In this document: positions 44,455-53,063 of the stretch, in pieces | How positions within the stretch are numbered: position 1 is the stretch's first letter | Layout of the letters: every line of letters starts with the position of its first letter | From: CAWUEX02 sp038148375 | GTDB taxonomy: Bacteria > Pseudomonadota > Alphaproteobacteria > Rhodospirillales > Rhodospirillaceae | NCBI GenBank assembly: GCA_038148375.1 | Contig: JAYQVH010000002.1 | Coordinates: forward strand, 1 to 64,000 | Length of the DNA: 64,000 nucleotides | Reading direction: 5' to 3' | The notes under the pieces: generated by a model | What the model saw: the letters and a program-made list of their open reading frames with translations, nothing else | Told to the model about the DNA's origin: nothing | Database searches by the model: none | Program-made: the position numbers and the translations under genes

Positions 44455-45300
44455 ATGGATTTCGACCAAATTCGCACGTACCTGGAAGTCATCGAGACCG
44501 GCAGTTTCGTCGCGGCTGCAGAGGTGCTCAACGTCACGCAGTCGACCGTCAGCGCTCGCATCAAGGAACTCGAGTACCGCCTCGGCCAGTCGCTGTTCAT
44601 CCGCCGCAAGTCCGGTGTGGTCCTGACCACCGCCGGCCGGCGCTTCCAGCCCCATGCCGCGACGTTGATGCACGTGCTGCAGCAGGCTCGGCACGACGTC
44701 GCGCTTTCACCGGAGACGCGGGCCCTGATTTCCGTCGGCGGCCAATACAGTTTATGGGAACGCATTCTCCAGCCGTGGCTCGGCCAGATCCGCCAGACGC
44801 TGCCCGACGTTGCCGTGCGCGCTGAAGTCGGCACGCCGGAAAGCCTGATGCGGCATCTCTCGGAAGGTCTGCTCGACTTCGCGGTGATGTACAGCCCGGA
44901 AGCCCGGCCTGGTTTTGACCTTGAGGTGTTGCTTGAGGAGACCGTGATTCTGGTCGCCACCAAACCGCGGCACCGGGGGCCGGTGGCGAAGGATTATGTG
45001 TTCGTCGATTGGGGGCCGGATTTCGAGATTTGGCACGCCGGCATGTTTCCATCTTTTTCGGCGCCAGAAGTGCGCGTCAGTCTGGGCACACTCGGCCTCA
45101 AGCACATCCTCGCGCACGGAGGCGCGGGCTATTTCACCGAGTCTCTGGCCGCGCCCCACCTCAAGACCAAGGAACTGCACCGCGTGCGCTCGGCGCCGAC
45201 CTTCGTGCGTCCGGCACATATCATATATCCGACGGACACCGATGCGCCCGGAATCGGCGAGGCACTCGAACTCTTGCGCGACCTTGCCGAGGATGCTTAG
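44455..45300 (+). CDS. LysR-family transcriptional regulator
   Basis: 281 residues. N-terminal winged helix-turn-helix (DFDQIRTYLEVIETGSF, LNVTQSTVSARIKELE, LFIRRKSGVVLTTAG) over residues 1-60 and an effector-binding domain (about 90-275; LDFAVMYSPEA, GGAGYFTES). LysR-type proteins bind T-N11-A sites and usually activate a divergent promoter when the effector is bound while repressing themselves. Such a site is present at 44396-44412, and the divergent gene is the lysine-rich peptide. The effector may concern the cupin/PepSY cluster but this is inference. Confidence 0.93.
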   Translation: MDFDQIRTYLEVIETGSFVAAAEVLNVTQSTVSARIKELEYRLGQSLFIRRKSGVVLTTAGRRFQPHAATLMHVLQQARHDVALSPETRALISVGGQYSLWERILQPWLGQIRQTLPDVAVRAEVGTPESLMRHLSEGLLDFAVMYSPEARPGFDLEVLLEETVILVATKPRHRGPVAKDYVFVDWGPDFEIWHAGMFPSFSAPEVRVSLGTLGLKHILAHGGAGYFTESLAAPHLKTKELHRVRSAPTFVRPAHIIYPTDTDAPGIGEALELLRDLAEDA

Positions 45301-45414
45301 CCCGACACGGCCATTGTGAGATCACGTTCCGGATAAGCGGCGCGCGCGGGTGGAGGCGACGGGCGCTTCCATGGCATAAATCGTTCAACGTTTCCGGAAC
45401 ACGCGAGACTCAGC

Positions 45415-46146
45415 ATGCGCGACGCCGTCCCTTTTCTCGACACCAAGACCATGGATTGGGCCAAGCCCGGCCCGCCGGGGATCTACTCAAAATTACTGAG
45501 CCGCGATCCGGCAACCGGTGAACGTACCGCACTGAACCGGCTGGTGCCGGAAGACGGCATGAACCCGCCCGGCGCTGCGCATTATCATCACACCACGGAA
45601 GAACTGCTGATCGTCAAAGGCAAGATGTCCTTTGACAGCAAGGTCTGGCTGACGCCGCAGTCCTACTGTTTCCACCCGCCCGAAACGGTGCATGGATTCA
45701 AGAGCGCTGTGCCAGAGGAGTCGTGGTTCCTGTCGCGCATCGGCCGCGAGCTCGATTTCAATTTCGTCGATGAGCCTAAGCAGCTGTCACCCTACTATGT
45801 GTGCGAGACGCCGCCGGTCCGCGGCGTCGCCTACCATGCCAAACCGGGTGCCGAACGGTGGGAACAGGTCAGCAACGCGGAACGATTTGTCCTCAGCCTT
45901 CATCCGCAAACGGGAGAAGGATCGGTTCTTTTGCGCACACATGCGGGCTGGTCGTCTGGCACGGATGGTGAGCCGTTGAGCCGGTTCGAGGAACTCTATG
46001 TCCTGGAGGGGTCGCTTGCGTGCAGCGACGGCCGCACCTATGACGAAGGCTGCTATCAGTTCGAACCGCCAAGCACGCCGCGCCGCACACTCACATGTGC
46101 GGACACGGCGCTGATTTACTTGACGGTCGGGCCGCCGGCCGCGTGA
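45415..46146 (+). CDS. Bicupin protein 3 (DUF4437-like)
   Basis: 243 residues, cytoplasmic. First cupin has a complete metal motif: HYHHTTEELLIVKG (H-x-H-x4-E) and later HPPETVHG. The second (about 150-240) contains GSVLLRTHAGW, EELYVLEGSLACSDG and GCYQFEPP without the full H-x-H. This is the reverse of bicupins 1 and 2, whose second domain is the intact one. It begins 114 bases after the LysR stop, in the same direction. Substrate unknown; family assignment to DUF4437-like cupins is tentative. Confidence 0.82.
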   Translation: MRDAVPFLDTKTMDWAKPGPPGIYSKLLSRDPATGERTALNRLVPEDGMNPPGAAHYHHTTEELLIVKGKMSFDSKVWLTPQSYCFHPPETVHGFKSAVPEESWFLSRIGRELDFNFVDEPKQLSPYYVCETPPVRGVAYHAKPGAERWEQVSNAERFVLSLHPQTGEGSVLLRTHAGWSSGTDGEPLSRFEELYVLEGSLACSDGRTYDEGCYQFEPPSTPRRTLTCADTALIYLTVGPPAA

Positions 46147-46165
46147 GCGGCGAGCGGTTCATACG

Positions 46166-46546
46166 TTAGCTCTTGTCCTTCAGGGCTTGAGCTTCTTCCG
46201 GCGTGATATCGACAATCTGCTTAATCATGCAGGTGGTGCCGGCGCGCAGAACCCGCAGCGTGTCCTGAATGCACAGCTGATTAATTGATGTCGAGTAGCT
46301 GAACCCGCCCTCGATCTTCAGGCCGCTACAGCGGTTGAGCAAATCGATCCGCTTGAATTTGTTGCCGCGCATCTCGACCAGGATGGTCTGGTTGTCGATG
46401 ACCGGGGTCTGGTCGATATCCTGCAAGCGAATGCACTGTTGGGTTTTACCCGTGCTTTCACCGGCGTCGCCTTCGTGACCGTCCGCCAATGCGGGGCCGG
46501 CCAGCATAAGCGCCAACGCGGCGGCTGATAGGTTCAGAGTCTTCAT
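46166..46546 (-). CDS. Secreted DUF6491-type protein
   Basis: 126 residues; signal peptide MKTLNLSAAALALMLAGPALA. Mature part: CIRLQDIDQTPVIDNQTILVEM, KFKRIDLLNRCSGLK, FSYSTSINQLCIQDTLRVL and a final C-MIKQIVDITPEEA. The pattern of four cysteines (C-IRL, RC-SG, LC-IQDT, TC-MI) matches a small secreted family (DUF6491) in marine proteobacteria. Its role is not known. The ATG has GGAGAG 5-10 bases upstream. A much longer frame on the same strand runs through the antisense of the next gene and is not real. Confidence 0.82.
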   Translation of the reverse strand: MKTLNLSAAALALMLAGPALADGHEGDAGESTGKTQQCIRLQDIDQTPVIDNQTILVEMRGNKFKRIDLLNRCSGLKIEGGFSYSTSINQLCIQDTLRVLRAGTTCMIKQIVDITPEEAQALKDKS

Positions 46547-46987
46547 TGTGCTCTCCTTTCCGGTGTGGTGAGGCGCGGGGTGCGTTTGATCCTCGAAGCC
46601 TGACACCACAATTGCTTTGTGTCGTTCGGACCCGCGGTCGGCTGCAAAGGCGCCATGCCTGCACGGCCGCTTATCCAGTGTGCCGAACTCTGTTCCCGAA
46701 ATACGGCAAAACTTTGAAGCGAATACACACCGAGAGTGCGATTTTACGATGAAGGCGTCAGGTAAAATCCGCGCGATTAACCATTGCGGCGCTGCGCTGA
46801 CGGCAATTTTCCGCGGAATCCCGGCGCCGGGGACCTCGGCGGAGCCTCGCGTTTGGGTCCGTGTGACGAATCTGCAAGGCCGCCATGCGCGAACGGCATT
46901 GTGCTGGGCGGCATCAGAGGTAAGTTTCTTACCGGCCTGCCGCCAGACTGGCTTTGACCAGAGACCCGGACTTGGAGGAGCGCACCT
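46547..46987. other. Non-coding interval between divergent genes
   Basis: 441 bases separating the DUF6491-type gene (minus) and the TPR gene (plus). Short frames are present but none has both a ribosome binding site and sensible composition. It probably holds both promoters; I could not point to convincing boxes. Confidence 0.6.
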
Positions 46988-48805
46988 ATGACCACCCGCA
47001 ACGTGATGCTGATCGGAATTGCAGCCGTAACCGTCATCGCCGGCGCCGCCGCACTTGAGCGGACTCACCCCGCGCCCGAATCTGACGAAGATAAGATCGC
47101 AGAGCTGTTCAATCCAGCGGCGCTGCAGAGTTCGATTTGCGGTACTGGCGCACCGCGTCAGACGCCATTGTTGCGCCAGGCGCTGTCCGTTGCGGGAGCG
47201 TCGACGGCACATGCCGCAACCACCGCAGACGATGAGGATGCGCTGCCGCCCCTCTATGACGATTTGGGGACGCTCGCTTTCCCGATCACGACCGGTGACC
47301 CCCTCGCGCAAGCTTATTTTGACCAGGGGATTCGGTTCGCCTACGCGTTTAATCATGCCGAGGCCGTGCGCTCGTTCCAGGCGGCACAGCGCATCGATCC
47401 AACCTGTGCCATGTGCGCATGGGGTGAAGCCTATGCGCTCGGTCCCAACATCAACGCGCCAATGGCCCCCGACGCTGTCGAGCAGGTGTTGGCGGCGGTC
47501 GACCGTGCGCAAGGCTTGTCCGCCACCTCCTCCCAGCGCGAACAGGCGCTGATCGCGGCGCTGGCGAAACGCTACGGCGAAGATGCCGCGCAGCGGCCCG
47601 CGCCGTTCAACCAGGCTTTTGCGACGGCGATGATCGATGTCCAGGCGCGGTTTCCCAAAGATCACGGCATCGCGCAGATCGCCGCAGACGCGATCATGAA
47701 CGAAACGCCGTGGAAATACTGGCAGGCTGACGGTTTCACACCGCAGGGCCGAATCGGTCAGGCGATCGCCCTTGTCGAAGGCGTCCTGGCCGATGTGCCC
47801 ACGCACGCCGGCGCGATCCATAGTTATATTCACCTGGTTGAGGCCTCGACGACGCCATCCCGGGCAGAGCCCTTCGCGGATGCCCTAAACGGTCTCATGC
47901 CGGGCGCGGGCCATATCGTCCATATGCCATCGCATATTTATTACCGCATCGGCCGTTATCTCGATTCACTGGAGACCAACATCAACGCGGTCGCCGTAGA
48001 TGAGGCGTACTTCCGGCGTCCGGAAGCGATCGGCGGCGGCATGTATCAGTACGGCTACTATCCGCACAATGTGCATTTCGTGCTTGTCTCGGCGCAAATG
48101 GCCGGTGAGCGTGATCTCACGCTGGAATACGCCGCAAAGGTCGATGCCCTGCTGCCGCCCGAGATGGTCGATACCGCGCCGTGGGTGCACCCTGTAAAGG
48201 TTTCGCCTCTGTTCGCCTATGCCGAATTCGATACGCCTGAGAAAGTCCTGTCGCTGCCAAAACCAGGAGATGCCGCGCCCTATGTGCAGGCGATGTGGCA
48301 CTACGTGCGGTCAGTGGCGTTCACACGTCTGGGCAATCTTGACGGTGCGTTGGCCGAGGTCGATGCCATTGCCGCGATTAACGACAGCGCTGATTTCCGC
48401 GGCCTCATCGCCGGTAACGTTCCGGCACCGACGCTATTGTCGATCGCGCAGCAGGTTGCGCTGGGTCGCATCGCTCAAGCCGAAGGTGATACGAGTCAGG
48501 CGATCACGCACTTCGAAGCCGGTGCCGATCTCCAGGATCTGGTCAATTACATGGAACCGCCGTACTGGTATTACCCGGTGCGTCAGTCGCTCGGCGCGGC
48601 GTATTTTGCCGCCGGCCGATTGGACGACGCGGAGCAGGCATTGAAAGAAAGCCTGATTGTCGCGCCGAACAATGGTCTGGCTCTGTTCGGTCTCGCCGAG
48701 GTGTATCGCGCCAAGGGCGATGAGGCCGCGGCAGCGCATACGGAAAACCTGCTGCTCAATGCCTGGGCCGGCGATGCCGGCGATCTCACATGGTCACGCC
48801 TTTAG
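46988..48805 (+). CDS. Exported or membrane-anchored TPR protein
   Basis: 605 residues. An N-terminal hydrophobic helix (VMLIGIAAVTVIAGAAAL, residues 6-23) acts as anchor or signal. Helical TPR-like repeats begin at about residue 110: AYFDQGIRFAYAFNHAEAVRSF, CAMCAWGEAYALGPNIN (with a C-x-x-C), HSYIHLVEAS, HMPSHIYYRIGRY and two standard TPRs near the end. The His-rich motif HMPSHIYYR and NHAEA are constant in this family of proteins, known mainly from marine bacteria, whose function is unestablished. GGAGGAG lies 8-14 bases before the ATG. Confidence 0.87.
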   Translation: MTTRNVMLIGIAAVTVIAGAAALERTHPAPESDEDKIAELFNPAALQSSICGTGAPRQTPLLRQALSVAGASTAHAATTADDEDALPPLYDDLGTLAFPITTGDPLAQAYFDQGIRFAYAFNHAEAVRSFQAAQRIDPTCAMCAWGEAYALGPNINAPMAPDAVEQVLAAVDRAQGLSATSSQREQALIAALAKRYGEDAAQRPAPFNQAFATAMIDVQARFPKDHGIAQIAADAIMNETPWKYWQADGFTPQGRIGQAIALVEGVLADVPTHAGAIHSYIHLVEASTTPSRAEPFADALNGLMPGAGHIVHMPSHIYYRIGRYLDSLETNINAVAVDEAYFRRPEAIGGGMYQYGYYPHNVHFVLVSAQMAGERDLTLEYAAKVDALLPPEMVDTAPWVHPVKVSPLFAYAEFDTPEKVLSLPKPGDAAPYVQAMWHYVRSVAFTRLGNLDGALAEVDAIAAINDSADFRGLIAGNVPAPTLLSIAQQVALGRIAQAEGDTSQAITHFEAGADLQDLVNYMEPPYWYYPVRQSLGAAYFAAGRLDDAEQALKESLIVAPNNGLALFGLAEVYRAKGDEAAAAHTENLLLNAWAGDAGDLTWSRL

Positions 48806-48815
48806 GCCGGGCGCC

Positions 48816-49892
48816 CTAAGCTTCGTAGCGCCGCCACTGGGTGAGGTCACCGTCGCTGACGGCCATGCCGATCTGGTGCACGCTGCCGAGCTCGCTGTTT
48901 GCTCCCTCGCGTTCGTTCGAGCCAATGTAGTAAAGGCGGTAAGTACCGTCTTCCATTGGCACCACCCACGGGCAGCCGAGGCGGAAGTCCCACCGGCCGG
49001 ACCCTTTGGGCGATTGCGCCAAGATCGATCCATTTTTTTGCGGCCCGTCGATGCGCCGCCAGTTGAGGCCATCGTCGGACAGGGCCAAGCCGATCTGCCG
49101 GTCCACTTCCGGGTTTGTGCCGACGTCCTGACACCCTTCGTAGACCATCGCCCATTGGCCGTCGGCTCTGAACACCTGACGGGTGGCGACGCCGTAGTCG
49201 TCAAATCGCCCCTTCGGCCCGGGCCCCAGAAGTGGCCCGCGTTTCTCCCAGGTGAGACCATCGGCGGACTCGGCCCAGGCCATGACATACCCCTGGTTGG
49301 GGTCTAACGTGTGATAGTACAGCCGCCAATTTGTCGCACTCATGCGGATGACCTGCGGCCAGGCCGCGAGGAAGGCATCGAACTCGCCGGGCGCGCCATT
49401 GCTCACGAGCGCGCCGTTGTAGGGGCCTTCGATCCGCGTCCAGTTGATACCGTCGCGCGAGATGGCTGCGCCGGAGCGCATCGGGAAACCTTTTGTCTCG
49501 AACCCGCGGGTGTTTGTGATTTTTTGATCGCCGCCGAAGTACCACATCCAAAACAAACCGTTATCGACGGTGACGCTGCCGAGACCGACGTGGCTGGAGT
49601 CGAATCGTTCAGGATCGGGATGCGGGTCGAGGACCGAGCCCATGACGCCGGGCCCTTTGACCCGTTCCCAATTGAGCCCATCGGCTGACTTGGCCAGCCC
49701 CACGCGCCCGGTTGGCAGAGTGATCATGCGATCGAAGGTGACATCTCGGCCGTAGTACCACATCCACCACCTCCCGGACTCGTCGCGGATGACCTTGGGG
49801 CAGGAGACGCGTTCGGAGTCCCACCAGCCTTCGGGGCCGGGACCGAAGATCAAGCCGGGACCTCCCGGAGATGATTGTGCGTCCGTGGTCAT
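48816..49892 (-). CDS. Five-bladed beta-propeller protein (GH43/GH32-like fold)
   Basis: 358 residues, no signal peptide. Repeated propeller units carry W-x-W or WYYG strands: RWWMWYYGRDVTF, LFWMWYFGGD, WRLYYHTLDPN, WAMVYEGCQD and TYRLYYIGSNE, alternating with AISRDGINWTRIEGP-type loops (S-x-D-G-x-x-W). This resembles the glycoside-hydrolase 43/32 propeller, but catalytic acids cannot be assigned, so it may not be a glycosidase. AAGGA precedes the ATG. The gene follows the nucleophile-less hydrolase by 10 bases, forming a two-gene unit. Confidence 0.82.
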   Translation of the reverse strand: MTTDAQSSPGGPGLIFGPGPEGWWDSERVSCPKVIRDESGRWWMWYYGRDVTFDRMITLPTGRVGLAKSADGLNWERVKGPGVMGSVLDPHPDPERFDSSHVGLGSVTVDNGLFWMWYFGGDQKITNTRGFETKGFPMRSGAAISRDGINWTRIEGPYNGALVSNGAPGEFDAFLAAWPQVIRMSATNWRLYYHTLDPNQGYVMAWAESADGLTWEKRGPLLGPGPKGRFDDYGVATRQVFRADGQWAMVYEGCQDVGTNPEVDRQIGLALSDDGLNWRRIDGPQKNGSILAQSPKGSGRWDFRLGCPWVVPMEDGTYRLYYIGSNEREGANSELGSVHQIGMAVSDGDLTQWRRYEA

Positions 49893-49902
49893 AGGAGTGT
49901 CC

Positions 49903-50745
49903 TTATGCGCGATTGAAAAACTCGAGAGCTGCCGCCGCCTTCATTTCGATGGCCCGCCCAACCAGTTTCATTTCTGCCAAGTCCGAAAGGGCGGCCATCT
50001 CTTCCGTACCGCGCTGCAAGTGCGGAGGGTCGCTCTCACCCGCCATGACCAGGGTCGGCACCTTGATCAGCGGCATGCGCTCTCGCGCCGGATAGCGGAA
50101 CGCGGCGAGATATGGCTTGTGATAGGTGGTCAGTCCCTTGAGGACATCGACTGTATGGGCGTGCAGATGTTCGGTCGATCGCCCTGGATTGTTGAGTACG
50201 TGTTCCGGGTCGCGCATGAAGTACGGGAAGTAGAACGCCTGGTCGCGGACGAACTGATGCGCCCACAACAAATGCCCGCCGAATTGATCCGGTTTCACCG
50301 CCGGTGCATAGTTCTCAAGAATCTTCTGTTTCAAATCCGGGTCGTATTCGACAATACCATCGAGAACCACGCGCCGAACACGATCCGGATGGCGTCCGGC
50401 CATTTCGCAGCCGATCCGCCCGCCGGTGTGACTGCCGTAAAAGTCGATCTTTGCGATCCCCATAGCATCGAGAATGCGCACGATGCTGTCGGCGAAGTAA
50501 GTGATGTCAGGCTCGTCTTCTGCCGGAGCGGCAGAGTCGCCATTGCCAAGGGTATCCGGGGCGATAACGTAGCGCGTTTCTGAGAGCAGGCGGATGAGTG
50601 GTTCCATACCGCGGGCTGAGGCCGGCGATGGATGCACCACGTATATCGGAACTGTATCAGCCGAAGGTGTCCCGCAGGTACGAATGTGCACCTGTCCTTC
50701 CGTGATGCGCACAAAGGTACGGTCGATTTCCAGCTCACTCGCCAT
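49903..50745 (-). CDS. Alpha/beta-hydrolase-fold protein without a serine nucleophile
   Basis: 280 residues. The fold is clear (VVHPSPASARG, VIAPDTLGNGDS, YGSHTGGRIG, TLVMAGESDPPH). In the nucleophile elbow the expected Ser of G-x-S-x-G is replaced: GSHTGG places His106 at that position with Thr107 next. The acid Asp is present (ESDPP), but I see no C-terminal catalytic His in VGRAIEMKAAAALEF. It is therefore either a pseudo-hydrolase or uses another mechanism. Its start overlaps no gene; its stop is 10 bases from the propeller gene start. Such a HTG elbow occurs in a known but little-studied branch of the family. Confidence 0.85.
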   Translation of the reverse strand: MASELEIDRTFVRITEGQVHIRTCGTPSADTVPIYVVHPSPASARGMEPLIRLLSETRYVIAPDTLGNGDSAAPAEDEPDITYFADSIVRILDAMGIAKIDFYGSHTGGRIGCEMAGRHPDRVRRVVLDGIVEYDPDLKQKILENYAPAVKPDQFGGHLLWAHQFVRDQAFYFPYFMRDPEHVLNNPGRSTEHLHAHTVDVLKGLTTYHKPYLAAFRYPARERMPLIKVPTLVMAGESDPPHLQRGTEEMAALSDLAEMKLVGRAIEMKAAAALEFFNRA

Positions 50746-50886
50746 GATTAACCTATCTCTCCATCGTTATAGGATATGCCCAGCCTGGACACGCGCTGCC
50801 GGTTCGCCATACTTGCAATTGAACAACGTTTGCGGAAGCGCCAATTTAAAATCAGTTCAACGCGTTCATGCGTTTGGGAGAGTCGA

Positions 50887-51435
50887 TTGCCAGCTTACGT
50901 ATCGACGGAGACGCAAGACGGAGCGCGTTTTCAGGATTACTGGTCGAGTTTGCCGCGGGAGGGACTAACTCCGCATACACGGGATTTCTTGACAACTCCC
51001 GATCCGGCGTTGATTTCCCGTGTGCTGATACTCGAGGTAAACGACGACTTTCTCCTCGTGCGGTTCATGGGCACCAACCTGGTGTCGCTGATGGGCGTCG
51101 ATGTTACCAATAAAGAGTTCGGCGCCGGATTGCCGGACTCCGTGAGAGCGACCTTTTTGTTCAATTGCCATGCTGTCATTGGTCAGCCCTGTGGGCTGCA
51201 CGAAGTCACCGAGTTTGTCAGTGCGACCGGCCGCCCTTTTCGTATGGAAACGCTCATGCTGCCGCTGGCTGTGGACGAAGGCAAACCGCCGCGCATATGC
51301 TCATTCAGCGCTATTCTTGAGGAAGTGGAGACCGAAGAAAAGGACAGGCTGCGTTTTCACGCCAAGCGAGATGCGGCATGGTTCGATATCGGTTCAGGAG
51401 TTCCCGATGGGTCACCGCAGTATCCCCAAGCCTAG
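50887..51435 (+). CDS. PAS-domain protein (PAS_5 type)
   Basis: 182 residues with a TTG start supported by GGGAGAG 5 bases upstream. A longer frame from an ATG at 50776 exists but its extra residues look non-homologous. The body is PAS_5-like: RFQDYWSSLPREGLTPHTRDF, LILEVNDDFLLVRFMGTNLV, GLHEVTEFVSATGRPFRME. PAS_5 proteins are common, short alphaproteobacterial sensors of unknown ligands. Its TAG abuts the stop of the solute-binding protein gene (51436) on the other strand, so the two are tail-to-tail with no gap. Confidence 0.8.
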   Translation: MPAYVSTETQDGARFQDYWSSLPREGLTPHTRDFLTTPDPALISRVLILEVNDDFLLVRFMGTNLVSLMGVDVTNKEFGAGLPDSVRATFLFNCHAVIGQPCGLHEVTEFVSATGRPFRMETLMLPLAVDEGKPPRICSFSAILEEVETEEKDRLRFHAKRDAAWFDIGSGVPDGSPQYPQA

Positions 51436-52941
51436 TCAGTCTCTGACGGTGATGTTTTCGACGCGTACGGTATCGGCGGCGGACCAATAGGCGCCGATCC
51501 GCGGGCCCAGACCCTCGAAGGACACGCCCTGCCAAAGAAAAATTCCCGGCGGATTTTCATGCTCGTGGCGCAGGACCGCGAATGTGCGGTCGCGCCGCTC
51601 CGCCAATGTTGCAGCGGACTGAGCGGCCTCAATAAGCGGCATGATCTCCGGGTCGCAATGGTAGGGATGGGTCCATGCGCAGGAGCGAATGCGATAGCCC
51701 GCGATCGGGTCGAATGTGTAGGTCGACATACCGAACGCCAGACTTGGCCAGCCGCCGCTGTACATGTATTCCAAGTAGCGCGGCAAGGTAGAGGCTCTGA
51801 GTTCCACGCGTACGCCAATCGCGGCTAAGTCCTGGGCGATCAATTGATACCAGTCTTGAGAGTTTGCATTACCGCCCGGCACCACCAACGTAGGCATATC
51901 GAACCCGCCGGCGTAGCCGGCCTCTGCCAGCAGTTTCCGCGCGCGCTCGGGATCGTAGGCGTAGGGCTGCAGATCCGTGTTAACGCCGAATGACATGCTA
52001 TGTGCGATTTGGCTGGCCGGCGGAACGGCGCCGTCGAGGAAGGCGTCGATAATCCGTTGTTTGTTGACGGCGTGGTTGAGTGCGTGGCGCACGCGCACAT
52101 CCTGCAACGGGCTGTCCTTCACAGTAATAAAAGCGAGAAAGTTCACGCCAGGTTCGGGGCGCACCCACATTCGTCCGCCCACGCCCTCGATCAAGTCTTT
52201 GTCCTCCGGCGCCAGGCCGAAGGCGACGTCGAGTGATCCCGACAATATTCCCTGGCGCCGGGTTGCGCCGTCTGCCAACTGGAGGATTTCTAGGCCGTCG
52301 AGTGCTGGTGCGCGCCACGAACCCTTGAACGCTGTCATGCGTACATTCGCTTCGCCCCATTCCATGGCGTGAAAGGGTCCTGTCCCCACAGGTGCCAGAG
52401 CAAAGCCGTCGAGACCGGCATCGCTCAGTGCCGCCGGCGCAGGGATTCGCAGTGCCGACATGTATTGTGCAAACAAGGCGTTCGGTTGGGCCAGCGTGAA
52501 CGCCACTTTGAAGTCGCCCTGCGCCGAAACGCCGGTGACGCCCAGACGTTTGAACGTCGTGCCCAGCGAGGTTCCGGCGGCATCGCCCTGCAAGACCTCA
52601 GCCGCGGCCACGACCGCGCGCGCGTCGAACGGTTCACCGTTGGAGAAGGCCACGCCCTCGCGCAACTGAAACACCCACGTCAGGGGCGTATCGGCCTGCC
52701 AGGACACAGCCAGGGCCGGTTCAATATCGCCGCTTGCGCCAATGAGGGTGAGGCCGTCAAAAACCGCGTCCAGTGGCAGCGCCGTTGCAAGATTAAACGA
52801 GCCGTAAGGTGAGCCCAGTCCGGCGGGCAAGGTCTGAACACCAACGCGAATAGACCCATTCGCCGCCGCCGGACCTAAACCGGACAGCGGCAAATTCGTT
52901 ATAACAACTAGCCATATAAACAGGCGCAAAGTCAGTGACAT
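51436..52941 (-). CDS. Orphan ABC-type solute-binding protein, family 5 (copy 2)
   Basis: 501 residues; signal peptide (LTLRLFIWLVVITNLPLSGL). Shares blocks with the protein at 2438-3976: LTWVFQLREGVAFSNG, PVGTGPF, GILSGSLDVAFGL, VRHALNHAVNKQRIIDAF, ARKLLAEAGYAGGF and a SCAWTHPYHCDPEI pair. No permease or ATPase is nearby. It diverges from the TonB receptor gene across 122 bases, so both may serve uptake of one compound. Ligand unknown. The ribosome binding site is weak. Confidence 0.9.
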   Translation of the reverse strand: MSLTLRLFIWLVVITNLPLSGLGPAAANGSIRVGVQTLPAGLGSPYGSFNLATALPLDAVFDGLTLIGASGDIEPALAVSWQADTPLTWVFQLREGVAFSNGEPFDARAVVAAAEVLQGDAAGTSLGTTFKRLGVTGVSAQGDFKVAFTLAQPNALFAQYMSALRIPAPAALSDAGLDGFALAPVGTGPFHAMEWGEANVRMTAFKGSWRAPALDGLEILQLADGATRRQGILSGSLDVAFGLAPEDKDLIEGVGGRMWVRPEPGVNFLAFITVKDSPLQDVRVRHALNHAVNKQRIIDAFLDGAVPPASQIAHSMSFGVNTDLQPYAYDPERARKLLAEAGYAGGFDMPTLVVPGGNANSQDWYQLIAQDLAAIGVRVELRASTLPRYLEYMYSGGWPSLAFGMSTYTFDPIAGYRIRSCAWTHPYHCDPEIMPLIEAAQSAATLAERRDRTFAVLRHEHENPPGIFLWQGVSFEGLGPRIGAYWSAADTVRVENITVRD

Positions 52942-53063
52942 GACGTCAGCCTAAACATCTGGTTGTCGTCAGGTAAAAAAATACGCACTCTAAGTCTGGA
53001 AATTTGGCAGGCGTTCCGTTAGGCAACCGGTACCTTCCTTTTTCATGACGCGTTCCGGTGCCC

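Noticed and set aside
46166..47833. Long minus-strand frame of 555 codons
   Set aside because: Only its last 126 codons are a gene (DUF6491 type, with signal peptide and ribosome binding site); the rest is antisense to the TPR gene.
50776..50886. Longer start for the PAS protein
   Set aside because: The extra 37 codons look non-homologous; the TTG at 50887 has a good ribosome binding site. The choice remains uncertain.
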